From the IMG/VR virus record IMGVR_UViG_3300017971_007895, positions 1 through 43,424 of that record: a stretch of 43,424 nucleotides of DNA; one strand, given 5' to 3'. The DNA comes from a virus. The position numbers and the translations under genes are program-made. A model generated the notes under the pieces. That model had not been told where the DNA came from and ran no database searches. It saw only the letters and a program-made list of their open reading frames with translations. Each line of letters starts with the position of its first letter. The first letter of the stretch is position 1. Positions 14,846-22,200 of the stretch are shown here, in pieces.

Positions 14846-14957
14846 GGTACCGGTACCAGAAGGTACCACTAATTCTCCATTAAACCCTACATGAACGCCA
14901 AACTGGTTAAAGTAGAAATTACCGGTACTTATCGGTACCGGTACCCTTATCGGTACC
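14846..14957. repeat. Element B: 55-bp core flanked by GGTACC repeats
   Basis: The core is 14870-14924. GGTACC copies lie to its left (14846-14851, 14852-14857, 14862-14867) and right (14934-14939, 14940-14945, 14952-14957, plus the variant GGTACT at 14924-14929). CTTATCGG occurs twice among the right copies. The element fills the space between the primase stop codon and its duplicated C-terminus. Core differences from element A fall mostly at first and second codon positions of the one open frame, so conservation is of DNA or RNA rather than protein. Confidence 0.85.
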
Positions 14958-17225
14958 CTAAAGCAATTTAATTCCAAAGCAACCTCGATGTTTGACGCCA
15001 CCTACCTTGCGCTGCTGTCCGGCGTCCAACCCCTTGCGTTTCAATTCCATTGTGAGACTGCGCTTGTGCTTTGGCGTGACGCCGTTCTCCTTACACCACT
15101 CCTGGTAGGAGAGGTAAAGCGCAGAGTTGGGCACAAAGTGGCTGCCAGTTTGCACAATCTCCACACACTCTTCCAACCACTGGCCTACATAGTCCAGCTC
15201 GAGGCGCTGTGCTTGTGTGGTCTCTTCGATGCTCTTGGGCACGCGCAACCCGGTGCCCTCCTGGTTGTACCATCGGATCGCGCCTTTCACCGCCCAGGCC
15301 AGGACCGCTTGCAGGCTCTCCCGCTGCTTGAGCTGCGCTTTCAGCGTCTTATCCTCTCGCCCTGCATAGCTGTTCGGAAATTGGATCACTTTGAGCCTGT
15401 ACCAAATGGCGTCGTCATCCACGTCGGCATTCACCGGATAGTTGCTGCTCAGCCAGACTTTGAATTGCGGCCGATAAGTGAAGTGGTCTTTGCGCTTGAA
15501 TGCGGCGCGAATCTCATTGCCACCCGTGATGGCTTTCACGCGCGCTGTGTTCAGACTCGTGTACTTGCTAGATTCGCTGGCAGCCACAAAGCGGCAAGGC
15601 TTCAAGCCTGCCAAGTCGAAGTTTTGCGAGTCGTGGCTGCGATCCATCGTGAAGGAAGAGAAATCCACCTCGGTGCCCATCGGTTCTTTGCCGAGCATGT
15701 GCAGGATGGTCTCAGTGAAAGAGCCCTTGCCGCTCCGGGTTGGCCCGTAGAGGTAGAACAGGCATTCTTCGGACGTATGGCCCGTGAGTGTGTACCCTAT
15801 GGCCATCTGTAGAAAATCCACGAGCTGAGGATCCCCGCCGACCCACTCAAGAATCAGGGTCCTCCACTTTGAGTGATCCGCTTCTGGATCGTATTCGATC
15901 GGTAGGCAATACGTGAAGCGCTGGCCAGGAAGATGGTCTATGAGGTCGCCTGTTCTCAGGTTCAAGACGCCGTTCTTGCAGTTCAATAAGTCGGGGAAAC
16001 TGTCAAAGTCGGCAGCACGGGCCGGGACCAAGCTCTCATAGAGGTACTTGCAGTTGCGCACGTTGGTGGCGGTAGCACGGGTTACTTTGACGATGGCCTC
16101 TCGATCGGCTTTCACTGCCTCCAAGCGCCGGCGCTGCAGGACGTCGACCACTGCACGGTCCAGGCGGCTCTCCGCCAGTTCCCGCGCCCAATGCGTTTTG
16201 CCGTGGTGCATCCACCCAAACGCCTCGACGTGCAGGAACTGACCTGGGTAGAGCGCATCGACACAGCGGGCGTTTCCCTCATCGCTGGCATCGGCGCGGA
16301 GCAGGATGCTCTCTGTGCGCGGTGTGGGCGGCTCGATGGCCGGCACATTGCCAGGTGGGTAACGCCCAACGCTCTCAGCGATCGCCTCGACCTCTGACGA
16401 TTCTAGTGGCGGCTCGCAATGTCTCTGGTTGAATGCCTCCAGACTGGGCAGCATCGTGGCTGCATCCATCCCCCGCCGGCGCATAGAGCCCGCTAGGCTG
16501 GCCAGGCGCACATTGCGCTCGCCCTGGGTGATGTGCTCGGGCAGTTCGTTTCCGTTTTGCCCTGGCTGCTCTGCACTCTCCCAGGGGTCAGCTGCTTTGT
16601 GGTGCCCATTCATCTTGAGCAGGGCGGCCAACTCGGTTGGCAACATACCCGGCGCCTGGTCCATCGGATGGCTGCTCGCTTCCCAAGTGTAAGAGCCTTT
16701 TTCAGTTCGGCTTGGGGCTACGACGATGTATCCCCCTTCGCCGCGCGTGTCGATGCCCGGAGCGATCTTGCTGGCAGTGCTCTTGATGCCGTCGTCTGTG
16801 CGCCAGATTTTGTGAATGCCGCCCGAGGGCGTCTGCTGTTCAAGAGCCTGGCTATCGTCGATGCCGAGATTGTCCCACTCTCCTGGCCCATCCGCGCCGT
16901 TTTTCACGTCGAGGTCGACCACAGCCAGCTTTGAGCGCCCGCAATCTACCCCGATGTTGGCCAGTGGGTGTTTCTGCCACCAGGCGCGAATGGTGCCCGG
17001 ATCGCGTGTACTGTCCTTGAAACCGTTCTTGGTCAGTGGGCGCTTTTCCCCCGGCACACAGGGGAACACGTACCAACCTAGCTTAGACAGTTGCAGCGCG
17101 CTCTCACATAAGAGCATTTGCCAGCCCTGTTCGGGTGTCATCTTTGCGATCTCATCATCCGTATGGCCAAGCTCCCCCAGCTGGCGTTTTGTCTCATTGG
17201 TCAGAAAGAGCGGGATAGATGGCAC
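14958..17225 (-). CDS. Primase-polymerase / SF3 helicase replication protein
   Basis: This 755-residue protein combines two activities. Residues about 40-200 form an archaeo-eukaryotic-type primase-polymerase domain: LSKLGWYVFPCVPGEKRP, catalytic acids in VVDLDVKNG (102-110), SGGIHKIW (134-141) and a GEGGYIVVAPS strand (162-172). GERNVRLASLAGSMRRRGM (about 235-253) fits the primase C-terminal PriCT region. Residues about 400-650 are a D5-like superfamily-3 helicase with Walker A GPTRSGKGS (494-502) and a later KVWLSSNYP motif. It would prime and unwind DNA at the phage origin. No replicative DNA polymerase is present in the window, so the host enzyme is probably used. Its C-terminus is duplicated downstream, and the adjacent element B is a candidate origin. 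Confidence 0.92.
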   Translation of the reverse strand: MPSIPLFLTNETKRQLGELGHTDDEIAKMTPEQGWQMLLCESALQLSKLGWYVFPCVPGEKRPLTKNGFKDSTRDPGTIRAWWQKHPLANIGVDCGRSKLAVVDLDVKNGADGPGEWDNLGIDDSQALEQQTPSGGIHKIWRTDDGIKSTASKIAPGIDTRGEGGYIVVAPSRTEKGSYTWEASSHPMDQAPGMLPTELAALLKMNGHHKAADPWESAEQPGQNGNELPEHITQGERNVRLASLAGSMRRRGMDAATMLPSLEAFNQRHCEPPLESSEVEAIAESVGRYPPGNVPAIEPPTPRTESILLRADASDEGNARCVDALYPGQFLHVEAFGWMHHGKTHWARELAESRLDRAVVDVLQRRRLEAVKADREAIVKVTRATATNVRNCKYLYESLVPARAADFDSFPDLLNCKNGVLNLRTGDLIDHLPGQRFTYCLPIEYDPEADHSKWRTLILEWVGGDPQLVDFLQMAIGYTLTGHTSEECLFYLYGPTRSGKGSFTETILHMLGKEPMGTEVDFSSFTMDRSHDSQNFDLAGLKPCRFVAASESSKYTSLNTARVKAITGGNEIRAAFKRKDHFTYRPQFKVWLSSNYPVNADVDDDAIWYRLKVIQFPNSYAGREDKTLKAQLKQRESLQAVLAWAVKGAIRWYNQEGTGLRVPKSIEETTQAQRLELDYVGQWLEECVEIVQTGSHFVPNSALYLSYQEWCKENGVTPKHKRSLTMELKRKGLDAGQQRKVGGVKHRGCFGIKLL

Positions 17226-17256
17226 GTTGTATCTCTCTTGATTCTAGGATTGCTGA

Positions 17257-17274
17257 GTAGTCAACTTATCGGAA
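17257..17274. repeat. 18-bp trailer repeat, copy 2
   Basis: This is an exact copy of the 18 bases at 14444-14461. It lies between the stop of the PP-loop gene and the start of the primase gene. It again offers TTGACT on the minus strand, but no good -10 box stands at the proper distance, so promoter function is less clear here. Confidence 0.8.
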
Positions 17275-17278
17275 GTGC

Positions 17279-18052
17279 CTATTTGACACGACACATTAGG
17301 CACGGCTGCTCTTCTGGTTCATCGCTCAAAAATGACATCTGAGCCTCGCTGTGATGCTTTGACCACCAGCGCCGCTTGATCTCTGCTCGAATCAGATGGT
17401 TATCAATCAACTGGCGCATTGTGTACCCACGCACCCACGTATACCCCCCAGCGCCCCGGCGTTTCTTTTCATCCTCTACCCAAGCCATCCATTCGGCCAT
17501 TTTAGGTTGTTCCTCGATCATTTTGACCTGTAGAAAATGTGTCTTGAACGGGCAACACCCGCACGACCAGAGGCCAGTAGGCGGCAATCCGATCCGTTTT
17601 GCCTCTGCTTCAATGTCGGCCCTGGTCACACCCATCTCACGCAGGATGTAACGCGGTTCGATCTGTGTGCCAGAATCGCCAAGATACCCTTTGCGCTCTG
17701 CCTCGTCTGCGCGCAGGCCAATATAGCTCTCGATCTGCTGGCCTCTCACGTATGCCTCAAATGGCTTGATCTTGAACATAGCCGTACACCAGCGCGCCCT
17801 ATGGAATGGCAAGAACCAACTATGTGCCTCTAGTGCCTGCTCCCAGGTCGGTCCACGCAAGCGAACGATCTCCTTGCCGGTCATCTGTTCTAGTGTATCC
17901 AGCATCGCGTATGTGTGTGGATGCTCCTTGCCCGGATCGGTAAAGACTGGCGTCACATCATCTGCGCAAATACCGCCCTTCAGATAACCTGTCAGGAACA
18001 GGTACATTATGCTACTATCGAGGCCGCCGCTCAGAGAGGCTATGTGCTTCAT
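17279..18052 (-). CDS. PP-loop ATPase, PAPS-reductase-like family
   Basis: This 257-residue protein belongs to the adenine-nucleotide alpha-hydrolase (PP-loop) superfamily, PAPS-reductase-like branch. The SGGLDS motif (8-13) binds ATP pyrophosphate. IGLRADEAERKGY (about 111-123) is characteristic of the phage and DndC-like members. A cysteine cluster (SCGCCPFK about 166-173, CLMC near the end) could hold an iron-sulfur centre or take part in sulfur transfer. Such enzymes adenylate a substrate and often add sulfur; in phages the substrate is usually unknown, and modification of nucleic acid is one option. tRNA-Thr lies directly upstream, so a tRNA substrate is also conceivable. Leader and trailer repeats frame the gene. 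Confidence 0.78.
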   Translation of the reverse strand: MKHIASLSGGLDSSIMYLFLTGYLKGGICADDVTPVFTDPGKEHPHTYAMLDTLEQMTGKEIVRLRGPTWEQALEAHSWFLPFHRARWCTAMFKIKPFEAYVRGQQIESYIGLRADEAERKGYLGDSGTQIEPRYILREMGVTRADIEAEAKRIGLPPTGLWSCGCCPFKTHFLQVKMIEEQPKMAEWMAWVEDEKKRRGAGGYTWVRGYTMRQLIDNHLIRAEIKRRWWSKHHSEAQMSFLSDEPEEQPCLMCRVK

Positions 18053-18057
18053 TTCTC

Positions 18058-18085
18058 ACCTCCTCGTATCCACATTCTCAGAGCC
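18058..18085 (-). repeat. 28-bp leader repeat, copy 2 (before the PP-loop gene)
   Basis: This sequence matches 14692-14719 at 24 of 28 positions and holds the GGAGGT site of the PP-loop gene. Its upstream end meets the 3' end of the tRNA-Thr gene (18082), so the leader begins where the tRNA stops. Confidence 0.75.
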
Positions 18086-18154
18086 AGCGCCCGGAGTCGA
18101 ACCGGGAACCGGGCCATTACAAATGGCCTGCGCTGCCTGTTGCGCTACGCTGGC
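18082..18154 (-). tRNA. tRNA-Thr (anticodon UGU)
   Basis: The minus strand folds into a full cloverleaf of 73 bases. The acceptor GCCAGCG pairs with CGCTGGC over 7 bp. The D-arm is GCGC/GCGC with GG in the loop. The anticodon stem GGCCA/TGGCC has loop TTTGTAA (anticodon TGT). The T-arm is CCCGG/CCGGG with loop TTCGACT, and the discriminator base is T. CCA is not encoded. It reads ACA codons and lies between the VWA gene and the PP-loop gene. Confidence 0.93.
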
Positions 18155-18162
18155 TACTCGGT

Positions 18163-18732
18163 TTATGCACTCGCTGTCAGCAACAATGTCACCTGCTCGG
18201 CCAGCAGGCCGGGCGCTTTACTCTGTGTAGCGATCCCGCCGCTCTCTGCGGCCAACTTGGCGAGAAAATCGCGCCCGCTCCAAACGCCGCCGTCCTCTGG
18301 CCCGATATACACCGTGTCGATGCGACTTTTGAACGACCTTGCGACTTTGAGCGTCTTTTTCTCATCATCCGGCTGCCCATCGGAAATCAGAATGAAGCGG
18401 ATCCCCAAACCGTCAGCGGGCCGCACAAAGTGCAAGGCTTTTGCCATGTCCGTTCCACCACCGAAGCGGATCGGCACGCCGCTCGGGCAAAACTGGACCT
18501 CACTTGAGAATGCAATCACGGCCAACTTGCCGGGCAGTTGTTCTTGCAATCGCCTTAGTTCATTTTCGGCTGCATCCCACCTGGCCAGTCCTCCTGGTGC
18601 ATCCTCAGCGGCCATAGACCCGCTCATGTCCACCAAGAGCACTGCGTCGACGTTCAGGAAGCTCTCGGCCAGAGAGAGGTTATCCCGCTGGCTGAGTGCG
18701 GATAGAGAGCCCTTCACAAGTGCCTTGCTCAT
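18163..18732 (-). CDS. VWA-domain protein with MIDAS motif
   Basis: This 189-residue protein is a von Willebrand factor A domain. The metal-binding MIDAS residues are visible: DMSGS (DxSxS) in a VLLVDMSGSM strand, a Thr in FGGGTDMAKAL, and the third Asp in LISDGQPDD. VWA domains bind a protein partner through the metal ion. I chose the ATG at 18730-18732 because the GGAGG site is six bases away; another ATG is one codon upstream. It follows a J-domain gene. Bacterial VWA proteins often work with AAA+ ATPases, but no MoxR-like ATPase is present here. The role in the phage is unknown. Confidence 0.85.
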   Translation of the reverse strand: MSKALVKGSLSALSQRDNLSLAESFLNVDAVLLVDMSGSMAAEDAPGGLARWDAAENELRRLQEQLPGKLAVIAFSSEVQFCPSGVPIRFGGGTDMAKALHFVRPADGLGIRFILISDGQPDDEKKTLKVARSFKSRIDTVYIGPEDGGVWSGRDFLAKLAAESGGIATQSKAPGLLAEQVTLLLTASA

Positions 18733-18952
18733 CATTTGCCTCCTCTTCAAAAGATACTCCATAGTCAAAAACAAGCGCATCCTCGATTGATGCAGTCAGA
18801 TTGATAATATCCTGCTGCTGCTGCACAAGCACTGTTCGCAAGTAGTCTGCATCATGATAGGTGGTCATCCCGACAGTTACCCGCTGTAGCACGTCTTGGA
18901 GAAAGACAGCATCTTCACGCCCTCGCAATATCGTCCATTCTTGGAGGTTCAT
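18680..18952 (-). CDS. Hypothetical protein (90 aa)
   Basis: This 90-residue protein is largely helical (LRTVLVQQQQDIINLTASIEDA) with an acidic C-terminal part (FEEEANDEQ). It overlaps the start of the VWA gene by 53 bases and follows the J-domain gene closely. No family is recognised. Confidence 0.5.
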   Translation of the reverse strand: MNLQEWTILRGREDAVFLQDVLQRVTVGMTTYHDADYLRTVLVQQQQDIINLTASIEDALVFDYGVSFEEEANDEQGTCEGLSIRTQPAG

Positions 18953-18955
18953 CTA

Positions 18956-19816
18956 CTATACCCACCTCTCGGTAAAGCTATCGTCTCCATACTGCCAACT
19001 GGTGACGAGGGTCTGGCCGCGACTGTTCACAATGTCCTCCCACTGGAGGATGCTTGAGACCACAAAGCGCCCCAGCTGCTCTACACCGTTACAGAGAATG
19101 TAGCCACAGCGGAGCGGGGGCCGCCAAACATTGCTTGCTTGGAACACCTGAGAATCTGTGAGACTTTGGTGCTTGCCCACGCTGGCCGCGAGCTGCAATC
19201 CTGCATCGTACTTGCGACGTTTCAGCGGGTCGGAGAGCACCTGGTATGCCTCATTGATGCGCTTGAACTGCTCTTCGGCACCATCCTCTTTGCACACGTC
19301 CGGGTGCCACTGGCGTGCGCACTTGCGATAAGCACTCTTGAGATCGGCCACATTGGCACTCTGCTTGATGCCCAGGACCGCATAGAGCGTGGTCTGCTCT
19401 TCCGGCTTGTCTGGATCGATGGCAAACCACTCTTTCAAGACACTTTCAGGAAAGATGACGGTCCACCCACCATTACACCAGCCGCTTGCCGTCCTCTGCC
19501 CACCTGCACGCTCTTTTGCCGCGCCGATGTACTTGACCTGCAAAAGCTGTGTGGTATTGACGGCTATACTCTGGACTTGTGGCACCTGTGGCCGCTTGCC
19601 TAGATACTGCTCGGCAAGGTCGGCCAGAGTATTGGCATGCTGTGGGGCTACCATCCAGAGCTTCTGATCCCGGTCCCAACGCCGATCACTGTAGGGGATT
19701 GCCGTCTTGAGCGCAGCCACCAGACCAGCATCGTAGGGCGATTTAAAGCCGATCGTGCCATCTTTCATCGGGATCAGGCGGCTGCTCTGTTGGTGAGAGA
19801 TCACATAGTAAGCCAC
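18956..19816 (-). CDS. J-domain protein with N-terminal HARP-like region
   Basis: This 286-residue protein has a J domain in its middle: TLYAVLGIKQSANVADLKSAYRK, the HPD tripeptide in WHPDVCKEDG and FKRINEAYQVLSDPLKRRKYD. The HPD loop stimulates Hsp70 (DnaK) ATPase. The first 100 residues include IPYSDRRWDRDQKLWMV, similar to the HARP-type fold of SNF2-family proteins that binds DNA. The C-terminus has LRCGYILCNG. The start is the GTG at 19814-19816 with an AGAGG site; the longer frame enters the upstream gene. It may recruit host DnaK to a phage replication complex, as lambda P and host DnaJ do. A separate DnaJ-type zinc domain is encoded at 14448-14684. Confidence 0.85.
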   Translation of the reverse strand: MAYYVISHQQSSRLIPMKDGTIGFKSPYDAGLVAALKTAIPYSDRRWDRDQKLWMVAPQHANTLADLAEQYLGKRPQVPQVQSIAVNTTQLLQVKYIGAAKERAGGQRTASGWCNGGWTVIFPESVLKEWFAIDPDKPEEQTTLYAVLGIKQSANVADLKSAYRKCARQWHPDVCKEDGAEEQFKRINEAYQVLSDPLKRRKYDAGLQLAASVGKHQSLTDSQVFQASNVWRPPLRCGYILCNGVEQLGRFVVSSILQWEDIVNSRGQTLVTSWQYGDDSFTERWV

Positions 19817-20010
19817 TGGTGGATCCTCTCTGCAAGCGTCCGGGCGTGCTCTGCCACCTGCTCTGCTTGCGTCTTCCATCCGCGCCACTGTGCCAGCGCT
19901 TCGACGGTCATCTTTTCGCCCTGCTGTCTTTGCGCGCTTCGGAGAATCTCGACCTGCCCCCGGTCAATCCTGACTTGGGTTGAATCGGAAAGGGTAATGT
20001 CTGTGGTCAT
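19801..20010 (-). CDS. Small hypothetical protein (69 aa)
   Basis: This 69-residue protein begins with a beta-like TDITLSDSTQVRIDRG segment and ends in a helix (WKTQAEQVAEHARTLAERI). The ATG overlaps the stop of the gene upstream (ATGA), and its end overlaps the GTG of the J-domain gene. No family is recognised. Confidence 0.58.
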   Translation of the reverse strand: MTTDITLSDSTQVRIDRGQVEILRSAQRQQGEKMTVEALAQWRGWKTQAEQVAEHARTLAERIHQWLTM

Positions 20011-20369
20011 TTGGGATCTCCGTATGCTCTATCCCATAACCGGTTAGCTTTGGCTCTGGAATCTTTTTCATCCAGAAAATCAGTATCTTCGTCATTCATC
20101 AATCCAAGAGCATGATCAGATTGGTGCAGTTCCTGCCCACACTTCGGGCAAATTGCCATACAGCAATCATCAATCCAGTCCTGAACATCCTCGATTGTTT
20201 CAAATTCCTCACTGCATTCATCAGGTTCCAATGTCCAGTCAAAGCCTTGCTTCCAGTAGGGTGCTCCGATATAAAGACCGCATGACCAGGCAACCTTGAC
20301 TCTCGCATTTTCAGGCACATTATTGATGCCTGCACTCGTCGGTGTACGGCTTTCAGGGATTGTAGTCAT
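20007..20369 (-). CDS. Acidic small CxxC protein (120 aa)
   Basis: The 120-residue protein is acidic, with a CCMAICPKCGQELH cluster near the middle that resembles a half zinc ribbon. The start is the ATG at 20367-20369 behind AGGGGGACAG; a longer frame reaches 20393 but lies within the next gene. It overlaps its neighbours by four bases on both sides. Function unknown. Confidence 0.58.
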   Translation of the reverse strand: MTTIPESRTPTSAGINNVPENARVKVAWSCGLYIGAPYWKQGFDWTLEPDECSEEFETIEDVQDWIDDCCMAICPKCGQELHQSDHALGLMNDEDTDFLDEKDSRAKANRLWDRAYGDPK

Positions 20370-21148
20370 TCTGTCCCCCTGCACATCCCCCAATACTCAC
20401 AATACTTGGGGCTGCACTTCCACGTCCCAGGGTTGGGCGGGAATACTTCGGCCTCAATGCCTTTCCACACATCGGAGATCAGCCCAAAGAGCCAAAAGAG
20501 GTCTTGAATGGTCCGGGTGCTCTCCCAAATCTGCACCTTGGGCGTCTTGTTCTTGACAAAGACGTAGTGGCGAAAGTTCAGACCGGGCATCTCAAAGCTA
20601 CTCTGATTCAACGCTGCCAGGTAGAAAGTCGGCTGCATCTCGCTGTCTGCCTGGCTCTGTGACCAGGAGCGTGCGCTTGTCTTGAAGTCGGCCGGCACGC
20701 CGTCCTGCTCAATCAGGTCGATGTACCCGATCACAGGGATAGGCACCCCCGGCACAGTCAGGGTCACTTTGCGCTCGATCTGTACCTGGTCCTCGATGAC
20801 AAGCGGCTCCAGACTATCCACCAGGGCTACAATGTCCTCATCAGAGAACATGCGCACACCCAGGTTGCACATCTCTTCGGGTGTGTCGCTATTCCATTCA
20901 ATCCCGCATTCGGCGTTGCGCTCAAGTTGTGCGGTCCAATGATGTTGCCAAAAAGAGACAAGCGGACTTGCACAATCGTTCGGCTTTGCCATGAGTTCGA
21001 CATACTCTTCAAGTGCATTGTGAAACGCGCTGCCAAAGACGAGCGCTGGGCTCGTGGGCGTCTGCACTTTGTCCAGGTAGTGAAAGCGCCAGGAGCGAGG
21101 GCACATGAGGTAAGTGCTGATGCTTGAATAGCTCAAGTGTTCAATCAT
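20366..21148 (-). CDS. PD-(D/E)XK nuclease, RecB/Cas4-like
   Basis: This 260-residue protein is a RecB-family nuclease. The N-terminus SYSSISTYLMCPRSWRF (7-23) carries the first cysteine. A catalytic His lies in GSAFHNAL (39-46). The PD-(D/E)XK core has Asp 144 in GYIDLIE and DFK (154-156). Three cysteines (245, 250, 256) close the domain. Four cysteines in this arrangement bind an iron-sulfur cluster in Cas4 and AddB. With the RecT-like protein it would form an exonuclease/annealing pair for phage recombination. The ATG at 21146-21148 follows an AAAGGGGGAG site. No cas genes or CRISPR array are nearby, so it is not part of CRISPR adaptation. Confidence 0.88.
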   Translation of the reverse strand: MIEHLSYSSISTYLMCPRSWRFHYLDKVQTPTSPALVFGSAFHNALEEYVELMAKPNDCASPLVSFWQHHWTAQLERNAECGIEWNSDTPEEMCNLGVRMFSDEDIVALVDSLEPLVIEDQVQIERKVTLTVPGVPIPVIGYIDLIEQDGVPADFKTSARSWSQSQADSEMQPTFYLAALNQSSFEMPGLNFRHYVFVKNKTPKVQIWESTRTIQDLFWLFGLISDVWKGIEAEVFPPNPGTWKCSPKYCEYWGMCRGTE

Positions 21149-21437
21149 CGCTCTCCCCCTTTGCCTGTGCGAGGGCGGCGCGGGCATCGCACAAAAGCTC
21201 GACCCAGTCGTGCAATCCTTTTGTGATGTCTCCTCGTGTTCCAATTTGGATGAGGCGTTTGCATATATCCAGCAGCGCGGGAGCAGCGGCGATCAAGTAC
21301 GCATCGGGCAGTTGGTGGTGATGGAAATCTCGCTCACCATAAGTGGATGCAATCTGCCCATCGTTGCTATGGATGTAACAGATGGGGGATGTTTGGCTGA
21401 TGACAACTCTCCACGGTCCTGGTGTGTGTCTAGGCAT
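21141..21437 (-). CDS. Common phage hypothetical protein (TPGPW family)
   Basis: This 98-residue protein starts with HTPGPWRV and has DAYLIAAAPALLDICKRL (about 45-62). The combination of TPGPW at the start and N/D-A-x-L-I-A-A-A-P-x-L-L in the middle is widespread in small phage proteins of unknown function. It overlaps the nuclease and RecT-like genes by eight bases each. Confidence 0.7.
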   Translation of the reverse strand: MPRHTPGPWRVVISQTSPICYIHSNDGQIASTYGERDFHHHQLPDAYLIAAAPALLDICKRLIQIGTRGDITKGLHDWVELLCDARAALAQAKGESDD

Positions 21438-22200
21438 CGGTCTCTCCTAGCTTCTCCGCAACCGCCAGACATTCCTCTTCCGATGCCGGAATTTTGCCGC
21501 CGTTTGCGTTCATGATCATGTCAGGGGTCCAGAGGGAGAGAAGCGCATCGACCGTGGTAAAGCTATTGGTGACTTGTGGCTCCTCTTTCGCTGTCGGTAC
21601 AGGTGCCAACTCTGCCGGCGCAACATCCCAGGTCGTGTCAATGATCGTGTCGCCCTCTTCGGTCAGGTCCGCGCCCAGTTCATCGGTGCGCTTCATGCCG
21701 CCGATCACGTCGGGAAAGACCACATCCGCACAAAAGCCCACGGCCCGCCAACGGAGCATGTTGGCCGGGTACTTTTCCCAACCACCATCCGGTTTGACAA
21801 TCCCTGCCTGCTCGGCATCGGCCATCGTCCAGGTCAGAGTGTAGGAAAATCCGCTTGTGCGTTCCATCGTCACCGTGCAAGAGTCTGGACCATCGACAAT
21901 CTCAACCTTGGCACAAAAGGGGCTCTGGTGAATCAGTGCCAACGCGCCTCGAGGAGAAAGCGCCGCTTGTGTTTTTCCTCCTGCTGTGATCGCATAAATG
22001 AATTCAAAACTGGCTGTGAGCGAAAGCCCCAACTCATAGCCTTTGAGCATAATTGCCATGGCCTGCTCAGGGCTTGAAACGCCAAACAACCGCGCCTTGT
22101 GCATTGCCGGCGCGATCGCCTCGATCATCTGCCACATCTGTGGCGTGAGCGGCTGTGCAACAGTCAGCGCTTTTGTTTTGTACTCTACTTTAGTCTCCAT
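21430..22200 (-). CDS. RecT-like single-strand annealing protein
   Basis: This 256-residue protein looks like a phage RecT-type annealing protein. Indicators are AMAIMLKGYELGLSLTAS (about 47-64), the AALSPRGALALIHQ region, and WEKYPANMLRWRAVGFCADVVFPDVIGG (about 140-167), the usual pattern of K/Y-P-x-x-M-L-x-x-R-A. The C-terminus is acidic and probably flexible. It anneals complementary single strands made by an exonuclease, here probably the RecB-like product. The ATG at 22198-22200 has a GGAGG site. It overlaps the ERCC4-type nuclease gene by 11 bases. Confidence 0.8.
   Translation of the reverse strand: METKVEYKTKALTVAQPLTPQMWQMIEAIAPAMHKARLFGVSSPEQAMAIMLKGYELGLSLTASFEFIYAITAGGKTQAALSPRGALALIHQSPFCAKVEIVDGPDSCTVTMERTSGFSYTLTWTMADAEQAGIVKPDGGWEKYPANMLRWRAVGFCADVVFPDVIGGMKRTDELGADLTEEGDTIIDTTWDVAPAELAPVPTAKEEPQVTNSFTTVDALLSLWTPDMIMNANGGKIPASEEECLAVAEKLGETDA

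Noticed and set aside
14777-15001. Open frame of 74 codons across element B on the minus strand
   Set aside because: It runs through the palindromic repeats and the duplicated primase end, has no binding site, and the matching frame in element A is broken by a stop.
20366-21148. Cas4 as part of a CRISPR system
   Set aside because: No repeat-spacer array and no other cas gene are visible; the neighbours are phage recombination genes.
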